Shown here: piece by piece, positions 1-10,600 of the stretch
Layout: each line of letters begins with the position of its first letter
Position numbering within the stretch: position 1 is the stretch's first letter
Assembly: GCA_018881555.1 (NCBI GenBank)
Contig: JACAXG010000069.1
Location: forward strand, 3,209,403-3,273,402
DNA: 64,000 bases
DNA from: Amblyornis subalaris
Taxonomy: Eukaryota > Chordata > Aves > Passeriformes > Ptilonorhynchidae
Direction: 5' to 3'
Notes under the pieces: generated by a model
Told to the model about the DNA's origin: nothing
What the model saw: only the letters and a program-made list of their open reading frames with translations
Databases searched by the model: none
Translations under genes and position numbers: made by a program

Positions 1-256
1 TGAGTACAAACTGAAAGAAGAGAAGTTCAGACTAGGTATTAGGACGAAATTCTTTACTGTGAGGGTGGTGAGACACTGGAACAGGTTGCTCAGGGAGGTT
101 GTGGATGCCCCAACCTTGGCAGTGTTCAAGGCCAAGTTGGGAAAGACCTTGAGCAACCCGGTCTAGTGGGAGGTGAGTGTCCCTGGCAGGGGGATTGGGA
201 CTAGATGATCTTTAAGTTCCCTTCCAACCCTTAGCATTCTATGATTCTGTTATTCT
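1..256 (+). mobile_element. CR1 LINE, 3' end (sense), cut by the window edge
   Basis: Frame 2 reads through a typical CR1 ORF2 C-terminus: KFRLGIRTKFFTVRVVRHWN, then [11 protein letters not shown], to a tag stop at 164-166. The conserved 3' UTR follows (ggtctagtgggaggtg, actagatgatctttaag, cccttccaaccc) and ends in a cattctatgattctg tail. The frame over this short piece is still open, which suggests modest divergence. More of the element may lie to the left. Confidence 0.93.
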
Positions 257-929
257 AACTGCCACTTATGATGATGTTGCATTAACATTGCAAATTCAAA
301 AAACTATAGAATATACTAGTACTGGAAAAAAATCAGGACCTTATTTCAGAGCTATATACCCAACTCACTATTTAATGGTATGGTAACTGAAGTCTGGTAA
401 AGGCAAAATGCTTTTAGTAAGTTTATAGGCATGGCAAAAGATAGCAACATATTTACAGTAAAATAAATGGTTCAAGAATTTTATTAGATGTAGAACTTAC
501 TAAGCTTCTGCTTGGAAATATACCTACTATGTCAAAATGCAGCATTGATCTCTTATTTTCTTCTTGTACAAATGAAGTGCATGTATTTTCACCATCGATT
601 TAATTCATCACATTTTCTGAAAGCAAGTATTTTTAGTGGTATACTCAAGAACTGTCCTGGATTTTGAGAGTTATTTTTTGTTTTGGTACCAGTCACCCGT
701 GATGTTTACATCCTCTTTTGCTACCAGAACTATTACTAGATACAAGAATCATAAGAAAAGAATTAGATCTCTGTGAACTTCTTAAAGCTCATGTTGAAGT
801 GTACACATTACTAATCTTTCAAGAAGATATTCTTCTTGAACTTCTTTGGTACCTGGTATGAAAAATCTAAATGTTTCCTGTTTTGTATGATAAAAGAGAC
901 AATATATTTCTTTTTATTTTGAATTACAG
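1..929 (+). other. RAB3C: RAB3C intron 1, 3' part
   Basis: This is non-coding sequence ending in a clear acceptor (tttctttttattttgaattacag) just before the exon. The first 256 bases are a CR1 LINE 3' end. I see nothing recognisable in 257-929 apart from the acceptor, and no upstream exon with the short RAB3C-specific N-terminus is visible. Confidence 0.85.
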
Positions 930-1157
930 ATGGCGTCTGTTCAAGATTCCAGATATGGCCAGAAAGATACATCTGACCAGAACTTTGATTACATGTTCAA
1001 ACTGCTCATTATCGGCAACAGCAGTGTTGGAAAAACCTCCTTTTTGTTCCGATATGCTGATGATTCCTTCACATCTGCATTTGTAAGCACGGTCGGGATC
1101 GATTTCAAAGTAAAAACGGTTTTCAAAAACGAAAAAAGAATTAAGCTACAGATTTGG
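930..1157 (+). CDS. RAB3C: RAB3C coding exon 2 (N-terminal half of the GTPase fold)
   Basis: RAB3 proteins are small GTPases on synaptic and secretory vesicles that regulate exocytosis. This exon encodes 76 residues starting at an ATG that directly follows a splice acceptor (pyrimidine-rich tract, then ttacag). Visible elements, numbered from that Met: the DYMFK segment at 20-24, the P-loop GNSSVGKT at 29-36, and switch I FVSTVG at 51-56 with Thr54 as the Mg-binding Thr. The RabF1 stretch IDFKVK follows, and the exon ends at KLQIW (72-76). RAB3C is preferred over RAB3A, B or D because of the SFTSAFVST and [10 protein letters not shown] segments. In mammals RAB3C has a short extra N-terminus from exon 1, joined in frame at this Met, so the ATG is probably internal to the full protein. 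Exon 1 is upstream of the window. The donor is TGG|gtaagc (phase 0). The frame is intact and no stop interrupts it. Confidence 0.95.
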
Positions 1158-1830
1158 GTAAGCTAAAAATAATTCTCTGAATTGGAGCAAACTGTAGTTG
1201 TTTGATAGCATTTACACAACTGCAGGTTTGCACTCAGTGTCATAACCCTTATACATATATATATAGAGAAAGAGAGCATAGGAATGAAATATGAGTTAAT
1301 TATTTCTTGCATAATTTTCCTGTCTTGAATAGCAGAGTGCAAACAGTATTTTTAAGGTATTGAAGTACAGTGATTCTATATTATAAATTAAATTCCTTTA
1401 GGAAATAATATAGGTTGACACATATTGATACCTGTGCAGTGAGGTATAAACAGCTGTGCAATATGTAGACTATCGAAGGTGATATATGTTATATCAAAGT
1501 ATCTTGAAATGCCATTTTTAGGATCTGGTGTGTTCCCTTAAAAAATTATGAATTAATGTAGGAGCTATGATAGTGGATGCATAACTGAAGGCATAATTTT
1601 TTGCTCTGGTGGTTATGTTTGTCGTCTTGATCACCTGAAACATCTTCTGTCTTCTGCTGAGGAAGAAAACGTGCAAATAGATAATGTTACCTAGGCATAC
1701 AAATCCCCGATTTCTTGCCTGCACCTTAGAGACTGTAAAAAGAAGCCCAATGGAGAAAAATGAGTTGGCAGGGAATGGGTGTTCTTTTCCACAAACTCTC
1801 ATCAGAAATAAATGATAGTCAAAACTTATT
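1158..1830. other. Intronic sequence, nothing recognised
   Basis: This is AT-rich intron right after the donor. It has a short (TA)n/(GA)n patch near 1253-1276. No repeat family or exon was recognised. Confidence 0.6.
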
Positions 1831-2430
1831 TCATAGAATCATAGAATATCGTGAGTTGGAAGGGACCGCATTTCTGGCCCCGCACAGGACCAACCCAACA
1901 ATCAGACCATGTGCCTCACAGTGCTGTCCAAAGATTCTTGAACTCTGGCAGACTTGGTGCCATGACCACTTCCCTGAGGAGCCTGTTCCAGTGCCCAGCC
2001 ACCCGCTGGGTGAAGAATCTTTTCCTGATATCCAACCTAAAACTCCCCTGACACAGCTTCAGGCCATTCCCTCAAGTACTGCCACTGGTCACCACAAAGA
2101 AGAGATCAGTGCCTGCCCCTGTTCTTCCCCTCACAAGGAAGTTGTAAGTGCAGTGAGGTCTCCCCTCAGTCTGCTCTTCTCCAGGCTGAACAGACCAAGT
2201 GACCTCAGCTGCTCCTCATACAGCTTCCCCTCAAGACCCTTCACCATCCTCGTGTCCATCCTTTGAATGCTCTCTAATAGCTTTGTGTCCTTTTTGTATT
2301 ATGGTGCCCAAAACTGCCCCCAGCACTTGTGGCGAGGCCACCCCGGTGCAGAAAAGAGCAGGACAATCCCCTCCTTTGCCCGGCTGGTCATGCTGTGCCT
2401 GATGCACTCCAGGACACAGTTGGATTTTTG
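1831..2430 (-). mobile_element. CR1 LINE fragment, 3' end, antisense to RAB3C
   Basis: It starts with the inverted tail tcatagaatcatagaat and continues as inverted CR1 3' UTR and ORF2 3' part (gagcctgttccagtgcccag, tctgctcttctccaggctgaac, actgcccccagcac). It fades near the sequence ggacacagttgga, so the element is 5'-truncated. It shares the accatgtgcctcacagtgctgtccaaa segment with the copies at 6908 and 59331, so these three belong to one CR1 subgroup. Overlapping open frames on the + strand (168 and 66 codons) are shadows of this element. Confidence 0.93.
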
Positions 2431-5400
2431 ACAGATTTCTTGATGCTTACATACTCTCGTTCTTGGGTGACAGAGTGATACTAAAAGGAGAGGGAGGAAT
2501 AGCAAGATCTTTAATAATGTGGGACCTGGACTTAAAGCTTCAGGTCTTTCCTGTCTTCCTGGTGTGCTTGAGGAGTTTGAGCAGTGTTTCCCTCATGAGA
2601 CATTCATAACAGCCTTAAAACCCAGACACTGGTTTGGTTTGGTTTTTTTTTAGTTCATGAATACAAGTAGTTTAAAATTCATTTAATGATGGGCAGCCAT
2701 TAAATCTCAGAAAACCTTGGATCGAATCTGATCGGTTCATCTAACATGATTTAAACAGCAGATAAATTGAATATTTTTTTAATATGGCACAAAGGAGAAT
2801 TTGCCAGGGTTTCCTAGGCTCTATCTCATTAAGTTTCAGCCTTGGTATCTCAAATAGTTTGTTGTTCTGTGCCCTCTAGGAACTGGAATATAGACTTTTT
2901 GCCTCTCAACCTTTTTAAGCTCAGATTATTGCCATTCTCATAGCAGGGGTACATACTACATATATCATGTGAATGCTTTCACTTCAATAATATGCCAGTT
3001 TCATTGTAGTAGTTTAATGTTGGAGATCACATTGACATTGCCTTATTATTTTTTATAATGGACCAATAAAATTGTGTTTATATTATAGTTTTTACACAGT
3101 CTTTTAATCGCCAGGTATCCATTACAATAGATTTTATTGTTCATGTCTTTCTTAGCAAAAGCAGCAATGCTTGTTGACAATGTTGTAATGTGATTAGTTT
3201 GACACTAGGGTATTTTTCACCTCTTCACATCACAAATATGTGCTTGGCTCAAAGCCATCCAGTGGTCTAGATGCGTTCGTGTCTATCCATGGCATGGAGG
3301 GGATGTAGCAGCTGTATTCTCTCCAGTTCTACCAAAATGTGTATTTTGTTGTTCTTTGCATGGCATTAACATGCGGAGTCCAAACAGGCTCTGACAGTCC
3401 TTGCCTGAAAAAACTTGCAACCAAAATGATTGAAACAAACCCAACAGCTCCATGTCCCTTAGGGAGGAGGAAAGAGACTCGGATCATGGAAGAGGCCTTC
3501 CTGCTTTGTGGAGAGTCACATGCTAGGATGTAGGGTTAGAGACAAGACTTCAGATCACGCTTTCATACTAAAGGTTTTTACTCAGCCAGCACTACATCTT
3601 TCTTTGTGTTGGTGGTTGTTGGTTTTTTTTTTCGCACTAAATTTTTAATGCAAGTTCTTAAAAGGCCTTGCTAAATTAACTCAAATTGCAACAGCTCACT
3701 CACTATAGCTGTTTGTGCTTTTTAGATGGAGTATTCTGTGTTGCAGACAGAAGCATGGTGTTGCAGCTAAGCTTGCTAGTAAATCCATTGATTGTTGCAC
3801 CTCTGAGACCTTAAATAAAATCAGTAAGGGATCTCAGAAAGCTATTCTAGTGCACAGAATCTGAAATAGAGCACTATTATCGTATCTCATATGTTATATC
3901 AACAGCAGTATTGTTCTTAATAGGCATTGTCTCTGTATGTAACTTATCTCTGTATTATGTTATACTTTGCTATTTTTATTGGTTATGCAAATAACTTTCT
4001 AAAATGAGTAGTACTCTTGCAATATCCATTTCCATTTCATTCATTCGTTTATGAAAGACAATTTATATTAGATAAAGTATAAAATTGAATGAATCATACT
4101 GAGGGTGTTTTATTGTTGATTCTCAGCAGAAGCATACATAAGGTTGTAACACTTCAAAATCAGTGGCGAAGTGTTTGGTGGCAACTGATATTCAGCACAC
4201 ATCAAATAAAATATTTTCAAAAATCTCAGTTTTGTAGAAACTGGAAATGCAACCTTAAAATGTGTTCTGAATTACAAGATCAGAACTGAATTACTTTACC
4301 ATGCACTTAAGTGAAGAAAAACGTGCAATGACGCTTCTCTGCTGTTCTTGCATGGCAGTAAAATGCAGAAATATGTAAACAGTAATGGTGTTAAGTCACT
4401 AAAATTCCCTAGCTAGGGTCACAGTTAATCCAATATTTGTCTTCTTACAATTTTGTACATATTCTCCTAGGTTAGACATTTAAACTTCGTGTTTAATAGT
4501 GCTTTCAACATGATATTTTGTGTTCAACTGGAAGCATGTTGGAGCTTGCAGATTCCCTCAGAATAAGATTCTTATATGCTTACCAGTGATGTGTGCAACT
4601 TTGTTTGAAAGTCAGCATGGACACTCAAGGAAGCAGAGTCATTGTTTAATAACAAAATTCACAGTGTGATCATCACAGATGAACTAGGAAGGGTTGCTGG
4701 TTGAGGTAGGTGCTGTTTACGTACTGGGATGCTCTGCAAGTCTTTCGTTTGTTTGAGGTTTTTTCTTGCTTGGAGGTAATAGTGTCTTATTCTTGAACTG
4801 TCTTCTTTCATTGTTCAAGTCAGGGAGGATGGGGCTTAATCTAGTCCTTGCTGTTATATCATTTTCATATGGTCAGAAACAGCCTGCTGGGAGCGCTGTG
4901 ACATTTTCTTCTTTTCCTTCTGAGCCAAACTCCTTTTTTCCAGAATATTTACTACTGGAATTGAGAGAGGTTCAGAGTTCAAGTGCTATACTGACTAGTG
5001 ATAGGACATTACCTTGTCACAGGACCACCAGCTGGCCCTGAAATTTTGTCTCACATCACATTATAAATGTGACACCTTGGTGTGGACATTAGGAAGACAG
5101 AATATTAACATATTTCTTACCTTTTAGAGGAGAGCAATCAAAAAAAATCATGCTTTACATAAAAAGATATTGATTTCTCCATTGAAACTATACAAAAGTT
5201 TTGTAAAGAAATTGTGTCTGTATGCAGCATGTACATACACAGGATAAAAGTCTGTTAAAGGTCTTTGGGATGTTATAGTGTATGAAATAATAAAAAGCAG
5301 TGTGTTTGTCCTCCATTTGGTTTAAACTAGTAGGATTAAAGAAAAGAGCTGGAACTAGAAGGTTATAAGATTCTCTCACTTTAAAACTTAAGGTAAATTA

Positions 5401-6907
5401 AAAAAAAATGTCTTGCCAATATTAATTCTGACAAAAATACACTTTAACTAAAATTATTAAAGGCTCAAAGGAGTGTAACTCAGCAAATAAAAATAAGAAC
5501 CTTATGAATCTATCTGTAGCTGTGATATTATAAAGGTTTGCATTACTTTTGTGAACTGACAATGGAATAATAGAAATAACAGTCTGCAAGCGCTTATGGA
5601 CAAATGTAGGCTTATTTGGACAGTAGAATTTGTTAGCTAACATGTCAAAATAAACCATAGAATAGAGAGGAAAAATAAAGTCCAGATATTGACTCCTAGA
5701 AGAAAGAATAAAATTTACAAAAACACGTCAATACATTTAACTGACAGTTTATCCATACTTCGTCTTTGGCTAATGATTAAAATTTACTTGATCAGAACTT
5801 TCAGTGATTTCCAACTGATTTCAATACAAATTTTGTTTGAGGAATGAAGCATCGTTTTTCCTCTGTGATCTGTTTATTGCACAAATATTGCACTGCATTC
5901 ATACAGTGATATCTGATTGTAGCACTTTAGACCAAATTTCAAATAAGAATGCTGCACCGCCTTTTGCTGCTTAGATGGCCTTTCCCTGGGACTAGCCATA
6001 GACTTCAAGGACTAGGTGCAATAATCATGCAGAAAGATATCCTTGTAGAGAAGTCAGGATAAGAGCTGCTTGTGTCAGCATATCCTTCCTAGAAGTGTCT
6101 GTGACTTTTTCATTTGATACTCAAAACGTTGCTGTCTTCACATCAACAGTTTCTATAAATCATCATAGGGCTTAGGGACTAAGTGAGGACTAGGTTTTAT
6201 AAGTTGAATGAGGAAATTTAGTGTCATCATTCACTAATTAAAGCTATTGTAGCTGTTAAAAAAAAACCTATAAATATTAGCCACCTGATTTTTTTTTCTC
6301 TTCAAGCTTCCTAACAGTCTATTAGCAGAAAAAAGAGTTCAGTTAAAAAGAAAATAAGTGTGTGTGTGTTTGTGAGTGTGTGTGTTGTTAGAAGGGTCTG
6401 TAGGAGTACCCCCTATGCATGAAAATTGCCTTGATATTGAGGTCTTTGAGGAGAATCCTGCAGTAACTTCCAAGGGTGAAGGCAGTGCAATATTGTAAAA
6501 ATACCCTGTAACACTGATTAGGGCTGTAAGAATCAGTTCAAGAATTACTAAATACACTGTTTCAGTACAAAGATAGTGAAAGCTGAAGCAATAAAAGTGT
6601 AGGTAGGAGGTGCATGTGGAGAAAGAGGATAGCAAATGTGGCAAATGTTTAATCACAGGATTTTCAGGTACTGACTTTGTCACATCTGACTCATCTGAGT
6701 GTTTTTAATTGCTATGATAGCCACTGCAGTTTATTTCATGATTCCTTTCTCAGCTGCTGGGGATGATGTGTAGCTGTGGCTTTGAATACCTGACTGTTTT
6801 AGATGAAGATAGTAAATCTAATATTGAAAATGAAGCATCCTTATATCAGCATGAAAATCAAATGTGTATACTGTAATACATCAAAGTGATTTGATGAGAG
6901 TAATGTA
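2431..6907. other. Intronic sequence, no gene recognised
   Basis: This is AT-rich unique-looking sequence. It contains a small (GGTTT)n patch at 2631-2651, a TTGG-rich patch at 3607-3632 and a TG repeat at 6358-6387. Short open frames of 60-114 codons show no family motif and are treated as chance. Confidence 0.6.
6358..6387. repeat. (TG)n microsatellite, imperfect
   Basis: An alternating GT run interrupted by ttgtga. It produces His/Thr-rich spurious translation on the minus strand. Confidence 0.9.
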
Positions 6908-7090
6908 GAATCATAGAATGTGCTGAGATGGAAAGGACCCATCAGGATCATCAAGTCCAGCTCCTAGCCCTGCAAATGACACCCCAAGAGTCACACCATG
7001 TGCCTGACAGCATTGTCCAAATGCTTCTTTATCTCAGGCCAGCTTGGTGGTGTGACCAGTTCCCTGGGGAGCCTGTTCCAGTGCTGGGAT
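6908..7090 (-). mobile_element. CR1 LINE, short 3' fragment
   Basis: It has the inverted tail agaatcatagaatgtgctgag, then gatcatcaagtccagctcct, accatgtgcctgacagcattgtccaaa and ggggagcctgttccagtgc. Similarity stops abruptly after gttccagtgc, giving a piece of about 180 bp. It is the same subgroup as the copies at 1831 and 59331. Confidence 0.9.
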
Positions 7091-7649
7091 TTGAGATTTC
7101 TCTGGAGCCAGATGTATTAGTAAATGAAACATTCCAAGACTGTTCTTTGGCACTGAATCCAGCTGGCATGCTTCTGTCCATATGTTTAGACTCTTTCAAT
7201 CTCTGAAGGAGAATGGACACATCCAGATCTTGTATTGGGGAAGGTCTCTGTCCTTTGCCGAGTCCTGGACCCTGCCCAGGAACAGTGCTTGCAAGCCTGG
7301 GTAAAAACCATGCAAGAAAACGTGCTGGCAGTTTCACAGCATAGACAAATTCCACAGCCTTGAAGTGCTTCTTGGCACGACTTAATTTGCTGTTACAGAC
7401 GGGGCCTGAAAGGGCAGCAGCTCCAGGCAGCCGTGGGTGTGGCTGACCTGTCCGTTCCGATAAGCAATGCAATGTGTTCACAAATGTTGGTCTGTCAGAA
7501 GGTCCTAAAGGAACCACTTCTGAGAAGAGATGGTTAATGAGGAATGTAGTTGTGATAGACAGGGAGCAATCTCTTTCTGGACTTTTCATGTTAGCTGAAA
7601 CAAGGTGAAATTCTGGGAAGCTTTTGTTTTGCTTTAAGCTGCCCTTCAA
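7029..7649 (-). other. Unexplained open frame (206 codons), partly over a CR1 end
   Basis: This is the longest uninterrupted minus-strand frame in the window. Only the last third of the N-to-C reading approaches known sequence: the final 20 or so codons overlap the CR1 end at 6908-7090. The rest (about 7100-7649) is more GC-rich than its surroundings and gives Pro/Ser/Leu-rich protein, for example PGQGPGLGKGQRPSPIQ, with no motif I recognise. No signal peptide, membrane segment or catalytic motif is evident. It may be a chance frame in a GC-richer segment, an unrecognised repeat, or part of an old retroelement. It is not called as a gene. Confidence 0.3.
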
Positions 7650-10600
7650 CAGGTGAATGTTGTCCAGTTTTAGTTGGATATGGTTTGCCTAAACTATTTC
7701 CTTTCTTCTCTTTGCTTATTTCTACACGCTATAAGCCTTTGAACAGCCTGAATATTTTGAGGTAGGATCCTATTTTCATACTGCTATTTTATTTCATATG
7801 GTGCTTCTTACATATTAATTGAGAGTACTTCCATTTATGCGCTAGTGATGTTAGGTATACTTTATTTCTCAGAAATACTGACATTCATTAATCATTATTT
7901 TTCCTTAATGTTTTTTTTCCCCTATTTTTCATAGCATTGGGAGTTACCAACAAGATATATTGAAAATTTGTACAGTCAAAGGAAAGCCTGTAATAGTAGA
8001 GAGTACTATTGTCTTCGGATCTGTCAGAGAACCACCAGGAGTTTTTAATCTGTGTATAGCTTTGAGGGGGTCTTAGTTAATTCCAGAAGTTGTATATTTC
8101 CTGAATTTAGGGATTCTTAGTGCTTTCTCTACCTTGTCTTGTTTATGTGTATTTTGTTTCCTGTACTTGTTTTTCTGTTTATGTTAAAGTTGCACCCATT
8201 GATCCAATTCAGCTACAATTTTCCATTGTTTTAGGTGAGTAGCCAAGAAAGAAATGATTGAATAGTTCACTTTCAGCCATTCAAGTGGTAATGAACAAGT
8301 TGGAAGGGGAGATACTGCTTACCTAAAAGGAGACAAGACAGTTTGTCTTTTCTTTAATAGTAGTAATTTATATAGTCTATATAGTGTATAAAAATATAAA
8401 TAACTAGTATAGCTTAAATGTTAAAGGCATCAGAGCAGAGACTGTGAAGACAATGTATGTGCTGCTCTCTGAAGTTTGCCTGCCTTTGCTCATACAATGA
8501 GGCATGATGTGAGAGAAAGCACTGAAGAATTTGCATGAAAATGGGAGCAAGAGTCTATGAAATAGGGCACCATAAATGGCGTAAAAAATCAGAAACAGTA
8601 AGAGATATTATTTCTTTGCATATCACACTACAACAATGCTAATAGATGTGATACTGCACTCCTTTACTAGAAAAAACCAAACTGTACTCATTAAAAATTT
8701 TTTGCAAGAAGTGCTGTCTTGGGAAGTATTCTGTGTGTAAAAATATAGATGCATCCATTATAAACAGTACACGTCTTGTAAAACTAATTGTATTTCTTGT
8801 ACGGAACCAGGTCTCAGTCTTCAGTACCAATGAAGATCTTGGCAATGTAAAAGGCATGTTCAGTTCAGACTTCAATGCAAAGAGCACATGCTGTACACTT
8901 TGTGGGAATAGGCCATATTGGCCAGTGATGGCACTTCTAAAATTTATATGCTTTTTATTTAAAATGTAGCACTGGCTGTTCAAATATTTATGAGATATTA
9001 CAATTTTATTGCTATAAAAAGCACCTATCTTGATGGTTTTAAACATTGTATCTAAACAGAACTCAAAAAAAGGATAAGTGACTATTACCTAAGCACCCGG
9101 TCTAGATAGCCCTGTGTCCTGATCTTCTGTGCTCTCTCTAAAATGCACACCGAAGTGGTTGCAAATTCCTGGCCTCAAATAGTTTGGAGAGGAAATGTGA
9201 GGTAAATGTCAGTTCTGCAACTGCAACCACATTAAGTTCCACTATTTTCCTTAACATTCCAACAGTTTTTTGAAAGCCTTCTGTAGTCCTGGGTCAAAGA
9301 TTTCACTGTTTTACAAAGTTCTGTGCTTTACAGAACCCTCCAATGCATACTCTACTTGCTGGGCTTTAAATATTCTCTGACAAAGACTTCTGTTATTAGT
9401 AAAATTATACATCTGTATTCCAAGGCAAATATTAATCAGAAAGAAAAGGTGCCATTTAGCATAATTGTGATTCCAAATAGGCTTATCTCACTGTTTAAGT
9501 TGAAGCTTCCATGGGAATTCTTTAAGAGAAACTGAGCTAGTGTAGGAGTCTTTCTAGAACACTTTCTTCGGCATGTCTTGGGCAGTTTTCTTCATTGGAC
9601 TCCAAGGCAATGCATCCTGCCGTGTTTTAGGCCAGCAAATCATCAAACTGCCGGACCTCGGGTAATTGCAGCTCCCCCTAACCTGTAACCAGGCAGTCTG
9701 GTATAACATTTTTCTCGCTGCTTTTGCCTTCCGCATAATGATCTGCGAGTCGCCAGCTTGTGACTGTCGGGAAGCAAATACCAGTGGAAGAACTGTCATG
9801 AACCAGCACTTAGACATGTGCAAACATCATATAAATGCTACATGCCTACGTCATATAAATCCCTAAAAACTGGTGATGAGAAAGCGAAGTTGAAGAGTGT
9901 TTTATAGACGTGTATCTGAATATCAAGATTTTTGATTTTGTTTCAAGTGACGAGTCAGAATAGGAAGGAAATAAGGGAAGGAATGATTTTGCTGTGACAG
10001 GGATCTGGATCAAGAGCATTTACATTGGACTAAATCTGAAAAAGAAATAAGCTATTTTAATTGTACAAGCTCAATAGAATCCAGATAAATCTGACAGTAT
10101 ACTTTAAACTGACAATGTAACTTACTGAGCTATCATTTTAAGAAGCAAAACTAAGCCTATTTCTAAAATGAAATTAATGTTGACAGCATTCCTTAAAGTG
10201 AAATCAACTGTGCTGCCAGGTCCTGTGAACCAGTTTAGCAGCACATTTATGACATCTATACAGCTGCAGTGAATCTACAAAGGAGAAAAAAAAAAAAGTC
10301 CATACAGGCTCTTAGCTGAATTTTAATAAGGTTCATGTTGTAGATTAGAGCAAAATGTTGCACTCTTGCTGTGCAGTCGTTGCTTTGAAATCACAGGACC
10401 AGAGCCTTGGACAGGAGCCATAATGTAAATATCATGAAAATGGGAGTGTAGAGATAGTATTTAAAGCTCACTTTTGCCCTCTCCTGCTGCTCAGAGCAAG
10501 CTGTTTCCCCGTGCTATGTTAGAACAGCTTGAAGTTGTTCTGAAATTGTGCTGGGTTGAAGGGGACACAAGTGACTAAGGGAATATATGGGGGGGTCACA

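Noticed and set aside
871..1086. 71-codon frame overlapping RAB3C exon 2
   Set aside because: It is an out-of-frame shadow; the RAB3C frame is unmistakable.
1760..2266. 168-codon + strand open frame
   Set aside because: It lies over an inverted CR1 copy and is a shadow of it.
5060..5140. Weak CR1-like text (gtggacattaggaagacag)
   Set aside because: Only a short match to a common CR1 phrase, with no tail or second motif nearby.
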